DNA of 64,000 nucleotides. Origin: Oceanibaculum indicum P24. GTDB lineage: Bacteria; Pseudomonadota; Alphaproteobacteria; Oceanibaculales; Oceanibaculaceae. The notes below the pieces were generated by a model. That model did not search any database. It was given only the letters and a program-made list of their open reading frames with translations, and was not told where the DNA came from. Made by a program: the position numbers and the translations under genes. The stretch spans positions 62,001 to 126,000 of the forward strand of contig NZ_AMRL01000004.1 of NCBI RefSeq assembly GCF_000299935.1. Reading direction: 5' to 3'. Of the stretch, positions 39,298-48,361 are shown piece by piece. Position 1 is the first letter of the stretch; each line of letters starts with the position of its first letter.

Positions 39298-40614
39298 CTA
39301 CCCCAAATTCGAATAGATCGGGAACCGCGCGCACAGCTCCTTCACGCGCCCACGTACTGCGTTCTCGACCGCCGTATTGTCTTCCCCGTTAGCGGCGAGC
39401 CCGTCCAGCACATCGCCGATCATCTCGCCGACCTGGCGGAACTCCGCCGTGCCGAAACCGCGCGTGGTCGCCGCCGGCGAGCCCAGGCGCACGCCCGAGG
39501 TCACCATCGGCTTTTCCGGATCGAACGGCACACCATTCTTGTTGCAGGTGATGCCAGCACGCTCCAACGCCTGTTCGGCGATGTTGCCGGTCAGCTTCTT
39601 CGGGCGCAGATCGACCAGCACCACATGGCTGTCGGTGCCGCCCGAGACGATGTCGAGGCCGCGCTCAACCAGCGTGGCGGACAGCACCTTGGCGTTCTCC
39701 ACCACAGCGCGGGCGTAATCCTTGAATTCCGGCTTCAGCGCCTCACCGAAGGCCACCGCCTTGGCGGCGATGACATGCATCAGCGGACCGCCCTGCAGGC
39801 CGGGGAAAACCGCGGAATTGATCTTCTTGCCCAGGTCCTCGTCGTTCGAGAGGATCATGCCGCCGCGCGGGCCGCGCAGCGTCTTGTGCGTGGTGGTGGT
39901 CACCACATGGGCATGCGGCAGCGGATCGGCGTAAACGCCGCCTGCCACCAGTCCGGCGAAATGCGCCATATCCACCCAGAAGATCGCGCCGACCGAATCG
40001 GCGATTTCCCGGAAGCGCTTGAAATCGATGGTGCGCGGATAGGCCGAGCCGCCGGTGATGATGATCTTCGGCCTGTGCTCCTTGGCCATCTCCTCGACCA
40101 CATCATAGTCGATCAAGCCATCCTGGCGGCGCACGCCATACTGCACGGCGTTGAACCACTTGCCGGACAGGTTGGGTGCCGCCCCATGCGTCAGATGGCC
40201 ACCGGCCGCAAGCGACAGGCCCATGATGGTGTCGCCGGGCTTCGCCAGCGCCAGCATAACTGCCTGGTTGGCCTGCGCACCGGAATGCGGCTGCACATTG
40301 ACGAATTTGCAGTTGAACAGCTTCTTCGCCCGCTCGATCGCCAGGGTCTCGGCGACATCGACGAACTCGCAGCCGCCGTAATAGCGCTTGCCCGGATAGC
40401 CTTCGGCATATTTGTTCGTCAGCACCGAGCCCTGTGCTTCCAGCACCGCGCGGGAGACGATGTTTTCAGAGGCGATCAGCTCGATCTGTTCCTGCTGGCG
40501 ATGAAGCTCATCCTGGATGGCGGCCTTCAGCTCGGCATCGGCCTCGCCTAGCGAGGCCTCGAAAAACCGGTCATGACTCAGCGGGCGGGAAGCAATAGGC
40601 TTGGAAGAAGTCAT
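39298..40614 (-). CDS. glyA: Serine hydroxymethyltransferase
   Basis: 438 residues. The pyridoxal-phosphate lysine is Lys244 in [14 protein letters not shown], and other motifs are [31 protein letters not shown] and [11 protein letters not shown]. It makes glycine and methylene-tetrahydrofolate from serine. It is 53 bp upstream of nrdR and probably in one transcript with it. Confidence 0.98.
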   Translation of the reverse strand: MTSSKPIASRPLSHDRFFEASLGEADAELKAAIQDELHRQQEQIELIASENIVSRAVLEAQGSVLTNKYAEGYPGKRYYGGCEFVDVAETLAIERAKKLFNCKFVNVQPHSGAQANQAVMLALAKPGDTIMGLSLAAGGHLTHGAAPNLSGKWFNAVQYGVRRQDGLIDYDVVEEMAKEHRPKIIITGGSAYPRTIDFKRFREIADSVGAIFWVDMAHFAGLVAGGVYADPLPHAHVVTTTTHKTLRGPRGGMILSNDEDLGKKINSAVFPGLQGGPLMHVIAAKAVAFGEALKPEFKDYARAVVENAKVLSATLVERGLDIVSGGTDSHVVLVDLRPKKLTGNIAEQALERAGITCNKNGVPFDPEKPMVTSGVRLGSPAATTRGFGTAEFRQVGEMIGDVLDGLAANGEDNTAVENAVRGRVKELCARFPIYSNLG

Positions 40615-40691
40615 CGAGGCGGCAACCTTGAATCAAAGGATCGGGAGTGAGGGCATAGCCGCCGGCAGGGCGGCTTGTCCAGCCTTGTAAC

Positions 40692-41129
40692 CTATGGTTT
40701 CGCGAGCTTGGCAACCCGCCCTTCATGGCGGCCGCCGGCAAAGGGTGTTTCAAGGAATGCCTTCAGGCAACCCTTGGCCACTTCCTCGCCCACGATGCGC
40801 CCGCCAAGGACCAGAACATTCGCGTCATTATGCTCGCGCGACAGCCGGGCGGTGGTCACATCCTGGCACAGCGCCGCCCGGATTTCCCGGTGGCGATTGG
40901 CCGCAATGCTGATGCCGATACCGGTACCGCAGACCAGGATGCCACGTGAAGCCTTCCCCGCCTTGATCGCCTGCGCCAGCTTTTCAGCATAGTCAGGATA
41001 ATCGACCGAGGCGGTATCGTCAGTCCCCAGGTCGAGCGGCGCATATCCCAGGGACTCCAGCTCAAGCTTCAGAACGCCTTTCAGCGCGAAGCCGGCATGG
41101 TCGGATGCAATCGCGATGGTCTCGGTCAT
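40692..41129 (-). CDS. rpiB: Ribose-5-phosphate isomerase B
   Basis: 145 residues from MTETIAIASDHAGFALKG; an earlier ATG at 41171 is rejected. The RpiB/LacAB motif set is present: ASDHAGFALK, DYPDYAEKLA, GILVCGTGIGISIAAN (with the catalytic cysteine) and REHNDANVLVLGGR. It interconverts ribose 5-phosphate and ribulose 5-phosphate. It precedes glyA by 77 bp. Confidence 0.95.
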   Translation of the reverse strand: MTETIAIASDHAGFALKGVLKLELESLGYAPLDLGTDDTASVDYPDYAEKLAQAIKAGKASRGILVCGTGIGISIAANRHREIRAALCQDVTTARLSREHNDANVLVLGGRIVGEEVAKGCLKAFLETPFAGGRHEGRVAKLAKP

Positions 41130-41454
41130 GAATGTCTTTACAGGTCCGTGTCGAATTCGCGGCATACCCAAACCAAAGGATTGCCGCGCCTATATGCGAT
41201 GGACACTACCATATGTCCGGCACCCCTGCCAGTCCACCACAAGGACTATTCAGGAATGGGCCATGCGCAGGCGCGGGAGGCATTATCGCGAAAAAATCAC
41301 GCGGCCCCCTTGCCACAGGAGGCAACGCCTACAAATGACTAGGTGAAGAATATTGCCTGCAGAGTAATTGTTAACGTTTATTAACCAGATTCCTGACTGT
41401 GATTTTTATTCTTAAAGCACTGCATGCTCGCTTTGAGAAAATTTCAATTTGATT

Positions 41455-41469
41455 ATTGCGCATCGCAAT
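41455..41469. promoter_or_regulatory. 15-bp palindrome touching the mucR -35
   Basis: ATTGCG, CAT, CGCAAT. The last T is the first base of the TTGACA -35 element, so a protein bound here would block the promoter. Confidence 0.45.
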
Positions 41470-41496
41470 TGACATAGACTATATGGAACGTATAAA
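41469..41496 (+). promoter_or_regulatory. Sigma70-type promoter of mucR
   Basis: TTGACA, 16 bp, TATAAA, ending 24 bp before the ATG at 41521. It is the best consensus promoter in the window. Confidence 0.75.
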
Positions 41497-41520
41497 TATC
41501 AAATTTTACAAAACTTAACG

Positions 41521-41976
41521 ATGGATGTGGAGATGAACCCAGAGACCGCGCCAGAAAGCGTCACGGCAAACGAACTTCTGAAAATGACAAGCGAAGTCGT
41601 GGCTGCTTATCTGCGCAATAACCCTCTGCCCGCCGCGCAAGTGTCCGAGATCATCGGCACAGTATACAGTTCGTTGCGCGCCCTCAGCGACCGGAATGGC
41701 GAAATGCCGGCCGAGCCGTTAAAGCCGGCAGTGGCCATCCGGAAGTCCATCGGTGACGACTACATTATCTGCCTGGAAGACGGCAAGAAGCTGAAGATGC
41801 TGAAACGTCACCTGCGCACCAACTACAACATGACGCCGGACGAATACCGGGCGAAATGGAACCTGCCGGCTGACTATCCGATGGTGGCGCCGAGCTATGC
41901 CAAGCAGCGCTCCGCCTTCGCCAAGAAGATTGGTCTCGGCAAGAGCGGCAGCCGGGGACGACGCGCCAGCGCCTGA
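41521..41976 (+). CDS. MucR/Ros-family regulator with a reduced zinc site
   Basis: 151 residues. The family core is clear: ICLEDGKKLKMLKRHLRTNY, then MTPDEYRAKWNLPADYPMVAPSYA and AFAKKIGLG. In Ros the zinc ligands are Cys, Cys, His, His at spacing +3, +13 and +18; here they are Cys84, Asp87, His97 and Tyr102, so the second Cys and second His are replaced. Some Ros relatives are known to fold with altered or no zinc, so it may still be functional. The start may be 41521 or 41533. It probably represses its own gene and surface or motility functions. Confidence 0.9.
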   Translation: MDVEMNPETAPESVTANELLKMTSEVVAAYLRNNPLPAAQVSEIIGTVYSSLRALSDRNGEMPAEPLKPAVAIRKSIGDDYIICLEDGKKLKMLKRHLRTNYNMTPDEYRAKWNLPADYPMVAPSYAKQRSAFAKKIGLGKSGSRGRRASA

Positions 41977-42116
41977 TTGCCTGCTTGCAGCGTTACAGAT
42001 AACCCGCCAGGCCCGTCCAAGCGCGGGTGATCAGGGGGCATGTCAGCCTTAAGTGGCAACAGCGCCAAGGGGCAAGCGTCATGTGCAGACGGCTCCGCAT
42101 GCTTGCAAACCGGCTC

Positions 42117-42335
42117 TCAGACGATGAGACCGCCCCGGCCCCCCTTTTCCCTTTTTTCCATGACGAAGCGCAGCTTGCGCAGCACGGCGTGACGAAGAGC
42201 CGCTTCGCCCCGCTGCGGGTCCCCCACGATGGAGACCTCGACCAGAGTCCTGGGATCGATGGCGCTGACCTTCACATAGGCGCCTACCGAATAGAATTCG
42301 ATGATCACGCTGTTCTCGTCGAAGCCGGTCTTCAT
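42117..42335 (-). CDS. Small DUF6898-like protein
   Basis: 72 residues. The pattern of a short alphaproteobacterial family is seen: [30 protein letters not shown], then [14 protein letters not shown]. No catalytic residue, signal peptide or membrane helix is evident. It is a lone gene between mucR and gcdH on the opposite strand. The DUF number is from memory and should be checked. Confidence 0.6.
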   Translation of the reverse strand: MKTGFDENSVIIEFYSVGAYVKVSAIDPRTLVEVSIVGDPQRGEAALRHAVLRKLRFVMEKREKGGRGGLIV

Positions 42336-42532
42336 GCGATCCCGTCAGGTCAATCCGTCAAAAGCGGGCGACCAATATATCCCAGTTTTCCGCCCTCGGC
42401 ACATGCGCTTCATGGCGTTTTGCCGCAACCCAACCATATATATGGAGATTCCGGGGTTGCACGCTATGTTCGTTTGGTGAACAACTCTGTTCCGCATTTC
42501 AACGGTCCTTTCGAGCTACCGGAGTAACGACC

Positions 42533-43753
42533 ATGACCGCGCAGGCCGCCACCGCCATGAAACCCGCCGCCGGCAAGGCGCATCGCCCCAGCTTCTCCTG
42601 GGAAGATCCGCTGCTTCTCGACGATGCGCTGACCGAGGATGAGCGCATGGTGCAGGATGCCGCGCGCGCCTTCTGCGAAGAAAAGCTGATGACCCGTGTG
42701 CAGGAAGCCTTCCGCCACGAGGTCTTCCACCGCGAGATCATGAACGAGCTGGGCGAGCAGGGCTTCCTCGGCTCCACCATCGACGGCTATGGCTGTGCCG
42801 GCGTGAACTATGTCTGCTACGGCCTGGTCGCCCGTGAGGTCGAGCGTGTCGATTCCGGCTACCGCTCGGCGATGAGCGTGCAGTCCAGCCTGGTCATGCA
42901 CCCGATCCATGCCTATGGCAGCGAGGCGCAGCGCCAGAAGTACCTGCCGAAGCTGGCGACCGGCGAATGGGTCGGCTGTTTCGGCCTGACCGAGCCGGAC
43001 CACGGCTCCGATCCCGGCAGCATGAAGACCCGCGCCAAGAAGGTCGATGGCGGTTATGTCATCTCGGGCGCGAAGATGTGGATCACCAATTCCCCGATCG
43101 CCGACGTCTTCGTCGTCTGGGGCAAGACCGAGGATGGCGTGATCCGCGGCTTCATCCTGGAAAAGGGCATGAAGGGCCTGTCCGCGCCGAAGATCGAGGG
43201 CAAGTTCAGCCTGCGAGCCTCCATCACCGGCGAGATCGTGATGGACGAGGTGTTCGTGCCGGAAGAGAATTTGCTGCCGAATGTCGAGGGGCTGAAGGGC
43301 CCGTTCGGCTGCCTGAACAAGGCGCGCTACGGCATTGCCTGGGGCGCGCTGGGCGCCGCCGAGTTCTGCTGGCACGCCGCCCGCCAGTACACGCTGGACC
43401 GCAAGCAGTTCGGCCGGCCGCTGGCCGCCAACCAGCTGGTCCAGAAGAAGCTGGCCGACATGCAGACCGAGATCACGCTGGGCCTGCATTCCTGCCTGCG
43501 CCTGGGCCGACTGATGGATGAGGGCCGCGCCGCGCCGGAGATGATCTCGCTGCTGAAGCGCAACAATTGCGGCAAATCGCTGGACATCGCCCGCGTCGCC
43601 CGCGACATGCATGGCGGCAATGGCGTTTCCGACGAATATCACGTCATCCGCCATGTGATGAACCTGGAGGCGGTGAACACCTACGAAGGCACCCATGACG
43701 TGCATGCGCTGATCCTGGGCCGCGCCCAGACCGGCCTGCAGGCCTTCATGTAA
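42533..43753 (+). CDS. gcdH: Glutaryl-CoA dehydrogenase
   Basis: 406 residues of the acyl-CoA dehydrogenase fold. FAD/substrate motifs are [19 protein letters not shown] and [16 protein letters not shown]. The catalytic base is Glu385 in [20 protein letters not shown], a sequence characteristic of glutaryl-CoA dehydrogenases. It oxidises and decarboxylates glutaryl-CoA to crotonyl-CoA in lysine, tryptophan and hydroxylysine breakdown. CCGGAG lies 8 bp before the ATG. A clear terminator follows. Confidence 0.93.
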   Translation: MTAQAATAMKPAAGKAHRPSFSWEDPLLLDDALTEDERMVQDAARAFCEEKLMTRVQEAFRHEVFHREIMNELGEQGFLGSTIDGYGCAGVNYVCYGLVAREVERVDSGYRSAMSVQSSLVMHPIHAYGSEAQRQKYLPKLATGEWVGCFGLTEPDHGSDPGSMKTRAKKVDGGYVISGAKMWITNSPIADVFVVWGKTEDGVIRGFILEKGMKGLSAPKIEGKFSLRASITGEIVMDEVFVPEENLLPNVEGLKGPFGCLNKARYGIAWGALGAAEFCWHAARQYTLDRKQFGRPLAANQLVQKKLADMQTEITLGLHSCLRLGRLMDEGRAAPEMISLLKRNNCGKSLDIARVARDMHGGNGVSDEYHVIRHVMNLEAVNTYEGTHDVHALILGRAQTGLQAFM

Positions 43754-43776
43754 GCCTTCCGGCATAGCTAGTGGAA

Positions 43777-43805
43777 AGGGCGGCCTTGTGGGGCCGCCCT
43801 TTTTA
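43777..43805 (+). terminator. Rho-independent terminator of gcdH
   Basis: AGGGCGGCC, a 6-base loop, GGCCGCCCT, then TTTTAT. It starts 23 bp after the gcdH stop and also ends close to the 3' end of the convergent secreted-protein gene. Confidence 0.85.
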
Positions 43806-44258
43806 TTTCGCCGGCTTGGGCAGCGGCAGCGGAGGCAGGCCCAGCGCGGCGCGGCAGGCCGCCTGAACCGCGAGCGCCTCGTCCCTGCTCACAGGCTCAC
43901 CGTTGAAGCGCATGGCGCCATCACGATCCACCTCCAGCGTGCCGATGCGCGCCTCAGGCTTGAACAGCCTGGAATCGGACGGCAGGCCATAGCGCTTCTG
44001 CAGCTCGACCGTTATGTCGATGGCAATGGTATCGGGAATCCGGATGGCGCTGCCGCCGGACAGGTCCGCCGGGGCCACCTTCCGGCCATAGGCATCGACG
44101 CCAGGCTGATAGGCCACGCCTGCATCCGGCCGGTGCTGGACAGCGCCGGAGCAGACGTCTCCCTGAACCATGATCTCCGTCGCCATGGCCGGACCGGCCG
44201 CAAGCATCAGCCCGATGGCAGCGCCGGAAGTGAGGAGATTTGAAAGGGCAAACCGCAT
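43803..44258 (-). CDS. Secreted protein of unknown function
   Basis: 151 residues from MRFALSNLLTSGAAIGLMLAAGPAMA, a typical signal peptide with cleavage after AMA. The mature part has PADLSGGSAIRIPDTIAIDITVELQKRYG and a Pro-rich C-terminus (LPPLPLPKPAK). No family recognised. An ATG 10 codons earlier (44288) is possible but gives a poorer signal peptide. It is monocistronic. Confidence 0.7.
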   Translation of the reverse strand: MRFALSNLLTSGAAIGLMLAAGPAMATEIMVQGDVCSGAVQHRPDAGVAYQPGVDAYGRKVAPADLSGGSAIRIPDTIAIDITVELQKRYGLPSDSRLFKPEARIGTLEVDRDGAMRFNGEPVSRDEALAVQAACRAALGLPPLPLPKPAK

Positions 44259-44344
44259 GGACGAAATTCCACTGTCTGGCATTTGCATCTAACATGCAGA
44301 AAGTTGATGACTCAGTGAAATCTATTTTGTAGCCTGAGCGGCAC

Positions 44345-44377
44345 AAAAAAAGACCGCGCCGCTGTTAAGCGGCACGG
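44345..44377 (-). terminator. Terminator-like hairpin on the minus strand
   Basis: On the minus strand CCGTGCCGCT, TAAC, AGCGGCGCGG (10 bp, one G-U) then a T run (TCTTTTTTT). It is 210 bp past the tag stop, rather far for a simple tag terminator, so it may end another transcript. Confidence 0.7.
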
Positions 44378-44588
44378 CCCAAGTTTAGGGAGGAATCGCC
44401 ACCAGGCGTCGGTCGAGAGGCCATAACAGCCTCAAACGACCTGAGAAAAAATATGAATTGTGCATTGCACTATGGCAAGAGCAAACCCGCTCTTGCCATT
44501 ATTTTTTGCCTATTTTGCTGGCAGTTTTGGCATTTGCGAAGATTATCACCGCCATTTGCCTAAATAATACGCATTCGATAATGCGACT
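44378..44588. other. Gene-free stretch between two opposed hairpins; candidate small RNA
   Basis: Between the minus-strand hairpin at 44345 and the plus-strand hairpin at 44472 there is no good reading frame. TTTAGGGAGGAA at about 44384-44395 (TTCCTCCCTAAA on the minus strand) is a strong Shine-Dalgarno-like sequence without a following start. Either strand could give a short non-coding transcript ending at one of the two terminators. From about 44510 on the DNA is AT-rich. No known RNA family was recognised. Confidence 0.3.
44472..44508 (+). terminator. Terminator-like hairpin on the plus strand
   Basis: ATGGCAAGAGC, 6-base loop, GCTCTTGCCAT (perfect 11-bp stem), then TATTTTTTG. No coding gene lies upstream on this strand within 700 bp apart from gcdH, which has its own terminator. 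Confidence 0.65.
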
Positions 44589-45131
44589 CTATCGCGACTG
44601 ACGCCTCCAGGGCGGATTTGCCGCCAGGATCAGCGCCTGAATCGGGCAGTCGTCCCGGTGCGCGCCGGGCAGATAGCCGGTGCTCATCAGGAACTCGCCG
44701 ACAATCTCACCGCCGGTGAAGCGGAAGGTCTTCTTGAACAGCTTCACCCAGCCTGCCTTGTCGAGCGGGTGGTGTGTATCGAGCCAGCCGCCGAACGAGC
44801 CATGGCTATCCTGCATGCCGCAGATAATGCCGGCATTGTGGATGATGGCATCGATCTTCAGCCGGTTACGGATGATGCCGGCATCGGCCAGAAGGCGCGC
44901 CCGCTCAGCCTCGCCATAGCGGGTAACGACCGCCGGATCGAAGCCCTCGAAGGCAGCGAACAGGGCCGGCCGCTTCTTCAGCGTGATTTCCCAGGACAAT
45001 CCTGCCTGCATGATCTCCAGCGCCAGCCGCTCGAACAGCACCTTGTCGTCACTGACAGGGAAACCGTATTCCGTATCGTGATAGCTGGCATGGACCGGGT
45101 GCCCCGGCGCGCTGTCGCAATAGCCTGACAT
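44589..45131 (-). CDS. tag: DNA-3-methyladenine glycosylase I
   Basis: 180 residues. The zinc snap is intact: Cys5, His18, His158 and Cys162. Other signature parts are YHDTEYGFPVSDDKVLFERLALE, QAGLSWEITLKKRPALFAAF and the C-terminal MSTGYLPGAHRDDC. It removes 3-methyladenine from alkylated DNA. It follows the DUF1467 gene by 13 bp and may be co-transcribed with it. Confidence 0.95.
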   Translation of the reverse strand: MSGYCDSAPGHPVHASYHDTEYGFPVSDDKVLFERLALEIMQAGLSWEITLKKRPALFAAFEGFDPAVVTRYGEAERARLLADAGIIRNRLKIDAIIHNAGIICGMQDSHGSFGGWLDTHHPLDKAGWVKLFKKTFRFTGGEIVGEFLMSTGYLPGAHRDDCPIQALILAANPPWRRQSR

Positions 45132-45144
45132 CGGCCTTAAGCCC

Positions 45145-45378
45145 CTATTGCCGGAAGGAATAGAAGTCGGACGATACGATCCAGTAGACCACGGCCCAGA
45201 TTACCGCGGCGATGACGCTGGTGATCAGCGCCTTGCGCACCAGCATCGGCTTCACCGGTGCGCTGGCGGCATGCCCCGTCTCCGGCTTGTCCGGCGTCTT
45301 CACGCCGACCGGCAGCATCATGAAGAAGACGATCCACCAGGCGATGACGTAAACGACGATTCCCGATGTCCAGTACAT
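45145..45378 (-). CDS. DUF1467-family small membrane protein
   Basis: 77 residues from MYWTSGIVVYVIAWWIVFF. Two membrane helices (about 5-22 and 51-70) with VKTPDKPETGHAASAPVKPML between them, matching the alphaproteobacterial DUF1467 pattern. The function is unknown. It is 10 bp downstream of mce, the usual position. Confidence 0.85.
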   Translation of the reverse strand: MYWTSGIVVYVIAWWIVFFMMLPVGVKTPDKPETGHAASAPVKPMLVRKALITSVIAAVIWAVVYWIVSSDFYSFRQ

Positions 45379-45388
45379 TCCCGTTTCC

Positions 45389-45793
45389 TCAAGCCTGCTC
45401 GATTTCGACCAGCGTGCCGTGCATATCCTTCGGATGCAGGAACAGCACCGGCTTGCCATGGGCGCCGATCCTGGGCTCGCCATCGCCCAGAACCCTCAGC
45501 CCCGCTTCCGCCAGGCGGTCCCGCGCGGCGTAGATATCCGCGACCTCATAACACAGATGATGCATGCCGCCCGACGGATGCCGCTCCAGGAAGGTGCGGA
45601 TCGGGGAGCCCTCCCCCAGCGGATGCAGCAGCTCGATCTTGGTGTTCGGCAGCGTGACGAACACCGTGGTCACACCATGTTCCGGCATATCGAGAGGCTC
45701 GGAAACCTCGGCCCCAAGGATGCCGCGATAGCTCTCCGCCGCCGCCGCCAGATCGGGCACGACAATGGCGACATGGTTCAGCCGGCCGATCAT
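45389..45793 (-). CDS. mce: Methylmalonyl-CoA epimerase
   Basis: 134 residues of the glyoxalase/VOC fold: RLNHVAIVVPDLAAA at the start, HHLCYEVADI in the middle and the C-terminal FLHPKDMHGTLVEIE. It interconverts the stereoisomers of methylmalonyl-CoA in propionate use. The mutase genes are not in this window. It follows rnj by 41 bp. Confidence 0.93.
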   Translation of the reverse strand: MIGRLNHVAIVVPDLAAAAESYRGILGAEVSEPLDMPEHGVTTVFVTLPNTKIELLHPLGEGSPIRTFLERHPSGGMHHLCYEVADIYAARDRLAEAGLRVLGDGEPRIGAHGKPVLFLHPKDMHGTLVEIEQA

Positions 45794-45834
45794 GCGTTGC
45801 TTCCGTCTTGTCTCATGATCCGATGATAGGTCCG

Positions 45835-47577
45835 CTAGTTCAGCCTGACCACATGCACATCGGTCACCGGCTTGCGCCCCAGCTCCTCGTTCAGCGCCCG
45901 GCGCACCGCGATCCGCACCGCCTCGGCCACCGACGCATCGTCGCGCCGCGCGCCCGACTGCATCGCCTCGACCGTATCGGCCGCCAGATCCAGGATATCG
46001 TCGCAGGCCGGATCATCGACCTCCAGTACGCCATGGAAGCTGCCGACAGGGTCGCTGCGCAGCCGCCCTGCCTTGTCCAGCACCAGCGTCAGCGTTACGG
46101 CACCGCTGTGCATCAGCCGGTGGCGGTCACGCAGTACCGGATCGCCCAGCCGCACCAGCCGCTTGCCGTCCAGCGCAAGGCGGCCGTTATAGACCTCGTC
46201 CACCCGCTCCGCCGGCCCCGGATAGAGCCGGATGACATCGCCATTGGCGACGACCAGCGCTTCCGGCACCTGGCAGTCGCGCGCCAGCCTTGCATGCTCG
46301 ATCAGATGGCGGCTCTCGCCATGCACCGGAATGGCGATCTGCGGGCGCACATGCTGATACATGCGCACCAGCTCGCCGCGCGCCGGATGGCCAGAGACGT
46401 GGATATCGTCATTCTTCGCCGTCACCACCTCGATGCCGCGGCGGATCAGCGCGTTCTGCACCCGGGCGATGGATTTCTCGTTCCCCGGAATCACCCGCGA
46501 GGAGAAGATCACCGTATCCCCGCCTTCCAGCGTGATGTGCGGGTGGCTGTCGCCGACGATGCGGGACAGCGCGGCACGCGGTTCGCCTTGGCTGCCGGTG
46601 CAGATCAGCAGCACCTTGTCGCGCGGCAGGAAGCCCGCATCGTGCTCGCTCAGGAACTCGATGCCCTTCAGATAGCCATTCTCCTTCGCCGCCGAATTCA
46701 TGCGCCACAGGGAGCGCCCGATCAGCGCCGGATGACGGCCATTTGCCTCGGCCACCTTCGCCATGGTTTCCAGCCGCGCCACGTTGGAGGCGAAGCAGGC
46801 AACCGCCACGCGGTTCTTGAAGCGGCCCACCATCTCGATCAGGTTCCGGCGCACATCGGCCTCTGATCCCGCCTCGCCTTCCCGGAAGACGTTGGTGGAA
46901 TCGCCGATCATCGCCAGCACCCCCTCTTCGCCCAGGTCGCGCAGGCGCGCCTCGTCGGAGGTCGGGCCGACCAGCGGGTCGGGGTCGAATTTCCAGTCGC
47001 CGGTATGTACCACCGGCCCGGCCTCGCCGGCGCGGATCACCAGCGCGTTCGGCTCCGGGATCGAATGGGTCAGGGTGATCAGTTCGATCTCGAACGGCCC
47101 CACCTCGAAAGTGCCGGAAAGCGGAACCACAGTGACCGGCACCTGCTTGCCGAAGTCGGTATCCTCCAGCTTACGGCGCAGCACGGAGGCGGTGAAGGGC
47201 GTGGCGTAGATCGGGCAGCGCAGACGCTTCCAGAGATAGGGCACCGCGCCCAGATGATCCTCATGCGCGTGGGTCAGGATCAGGCCGCACAGCTCGTCCA
47301 CATGCTCGACGATGAAAGTCGGGTCCGGCGTGATGACCTCGATCCCCGGCATCGAATCGTCGCCGAAGGTCACGCCGCAATCGACCATCAGCCACTGACC
47401 CTTGTGGCGGTAGAGGTTGAGGTTCATGCCGATCTCGCCGGCGCCGCCAAGCGGCAGGAAGTACAGCCCCTCGTCGTCTGGATCGAGATAATCGGTGACG
47501 ACACCATTACGGGCCGCACTCTTCAGGGCCGCGCCATTGACCGGCGCGGCGGCGTTCTTCTTCTGTTTTTTCGTCAT
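45835..47577 (-). CDS. rnj: Ribonuclease J
   Basis: 580 residues. The metallo-beta-lactamase motif is LTHAHEDHLGA (with the two-metal site), and other sites are VVHTGDWKFD and HVSGHPARGEL of the beta-CASP domain, with IPVHGESRHLIEHARLA near it. RNase J is a 5'-3' exonuclease and endonuclease that matures and degrades RNA. Its start overlaps the coaX stop (ATGA). The birA-coaX-rnj order is typical of alphaproteobacteria. Confidence 0.95.
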   Translation of the reverse strand: MTKKQKKNAAAPVNGAALKSAARNGVVTDYLDPDDEGLYFLPLGGAGEIGMNLNLYRHKGQWLMVDCGVTFGDDSMPGIEVITPDPTFIVEHVDELCGLILTHAHEDHLGAVPYLWKRLRCPIYATPFTASVLRRKLEDTDFGKQVPVTVVPLSGTFEVGPFEIELITLTHSIPEPNALVIRAGEAGPVVHTGDWKFDPDPLVGPTSDEARLRDLGEEGVLAMIGDSTNVFREGEAGSEADVRRNLIEMVGRFKNRVAVACFASNVARLETMAKVAEANGRHPALIGRSLWRMNSAAKENGYLKGIEFLSEHDAGFLPRDKVLLICTGSQGEPRAALSRIVGDSHPHITLEGGDTVIFSSRVIPGNEKSIARVQNALIRRGIEVVTAKNDDIHVSGHPARGELVRMYQHVRPQIAIPVHGESRHLIEHARLARDCQVPEALVVANGDVIRLYPGPAERVDEVYNGRLALDGKRLVRLGDPVLRDRHRLMHSGAVTLTLVLDKAGRLRSDPVGSFHGVLEVDDPACDDILDLAADTVEAMQSGARRDDASVAEAVRIAVRRALNEELGRKPVTDVHVVRLN

Positions 47578-48347
47578 GCCTGTCTGTTCAAGCGGTTCAC
47601 GATGACCATGCCCTTCATCGTCAGGTCCTGGTCGAGAATGTCGAAGATGCCGGTCGCATCGGCGAAGACCGGTACCAGCCCGCCGGTCGCGATAACCTTC
47701 ATGGGCTGGCCGAATTCGTCACGGATACGCGCCACAAGCCCCTCGATCAGCGAGATGTAGCCCCAGAAGATGCCGGACTCGAAACAGCCAACCGTGGTCG
47801 AGCCAATCACCTTCTCCGGCCGGCGCACCGCAACGCGCGGCAACAGGGCTGCTGCCATGCGCAACGCCTCGATCGAAAGGTTGATGCCCGGCGCGATGAC
47901 CCCGCCGCAATAATTGCCGTCGGCATCGACCACGTCGAAGGTCGTGGCGGTGCCGAAATCGACAACAATGGCGGGACCACCGTAGAAATGGTGCGCCGCG
48001 ACCGTATTGACCAGACGGTCGGCGCCAACTTCTTCCGGCCGGTCCACCTTGGCGACCGTGCCCTTCTTCACCGAGGCGTCGCCATAGACCAGCGCATCGC
48101 GCCCGAAATAGGCGCGGCAAAGCTGCCGAAGGTTATAAAGCGTGTCCGGTACGACAGAGGCGATGAGGCATTCCGTCACATCGGCGGGCGTCTTGCCTTT
48201 CAGCGCCATCAGCTGGATCAGCCAGATCGCATATTCGTCCGCCGTGCGCTTGGCATCGGTGCCGATGCGCCAGGAGCCGATCTCCCGGTCATCGTCATAC
48301 AGCGCGAACTTCACATTGGTGTTGTTGGAGTTAATGGCCAGCAGCAT
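47574..48347 (-). CDS. coaX: Type III pantothenate kinase
   Basis: 257 residues of the ASKHA fold: MLLAINSNNTNVKFALYD at the N-terminus, DFGTATTFDVVD in the middle, GGVIAPGINLS and IATGGLVPVFA near the end. It phosphorylates pantothenate, the first step to coenzyme A, and is not inhibited by CoA like type I enzymes. It starts 14 bp after birA ends. Confidence 0.95.
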   Translation of the reverse strand: MLLAINSNNTNVKFALYDDDREIGSWRIGTDAKRTADEYAIWLIQLMALKGKTPADVTECLIASVVPDTLYNLRQLCRAYFGRDALVYGDASVKKGTVAKVDRPEEVGADRLVNTVAAHHFYGGPAIVVDFGTATTFDVVDADGNYCGGVIAPGINLSIEALRMAAALLPRVAVRRPEKVIGSTTVGCFESGIFWGYISLIEGLVARIRDEFGQPMKVIATGGLVPVFADATGIFDILDQDLTMKGMVIVNRLNRQA

Positions 48348-48361
48348 GTCCGATCCCCCTC

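Larger units (their letters stand above)
41130..41520. other. 391-bp intergenic region between rpiB and mucR
   Basis: Divergent promoters must lie here. The half near mucR (about 41340-41520) is strikingly AT-rich for this genome, with TTAACGTTTATTAAC-like repeats near 41370. MucR/Ros proteins bind AT-rich sites and repress their own genes, so this fits an autoregulatory region. No open frame or RNA gene was recognised. Confidence 0.55.

Noticed and set aside
40657-40675. Hairpin AGCCGCC/GGCGGCT between rpiB and glyA as a terminator
   Set aside because: No T run on the minus strand, short stem and GC-rich surroundings; likely chance.
42468-42495. GTTC/GAAC motifs upstream of gcdH as a LexA box
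   Set aside because: They are arranged as inverted GTTC-N7-GAAC and GAAC-N6-GTTC, not the direct GTTC-N7-GTTC form.
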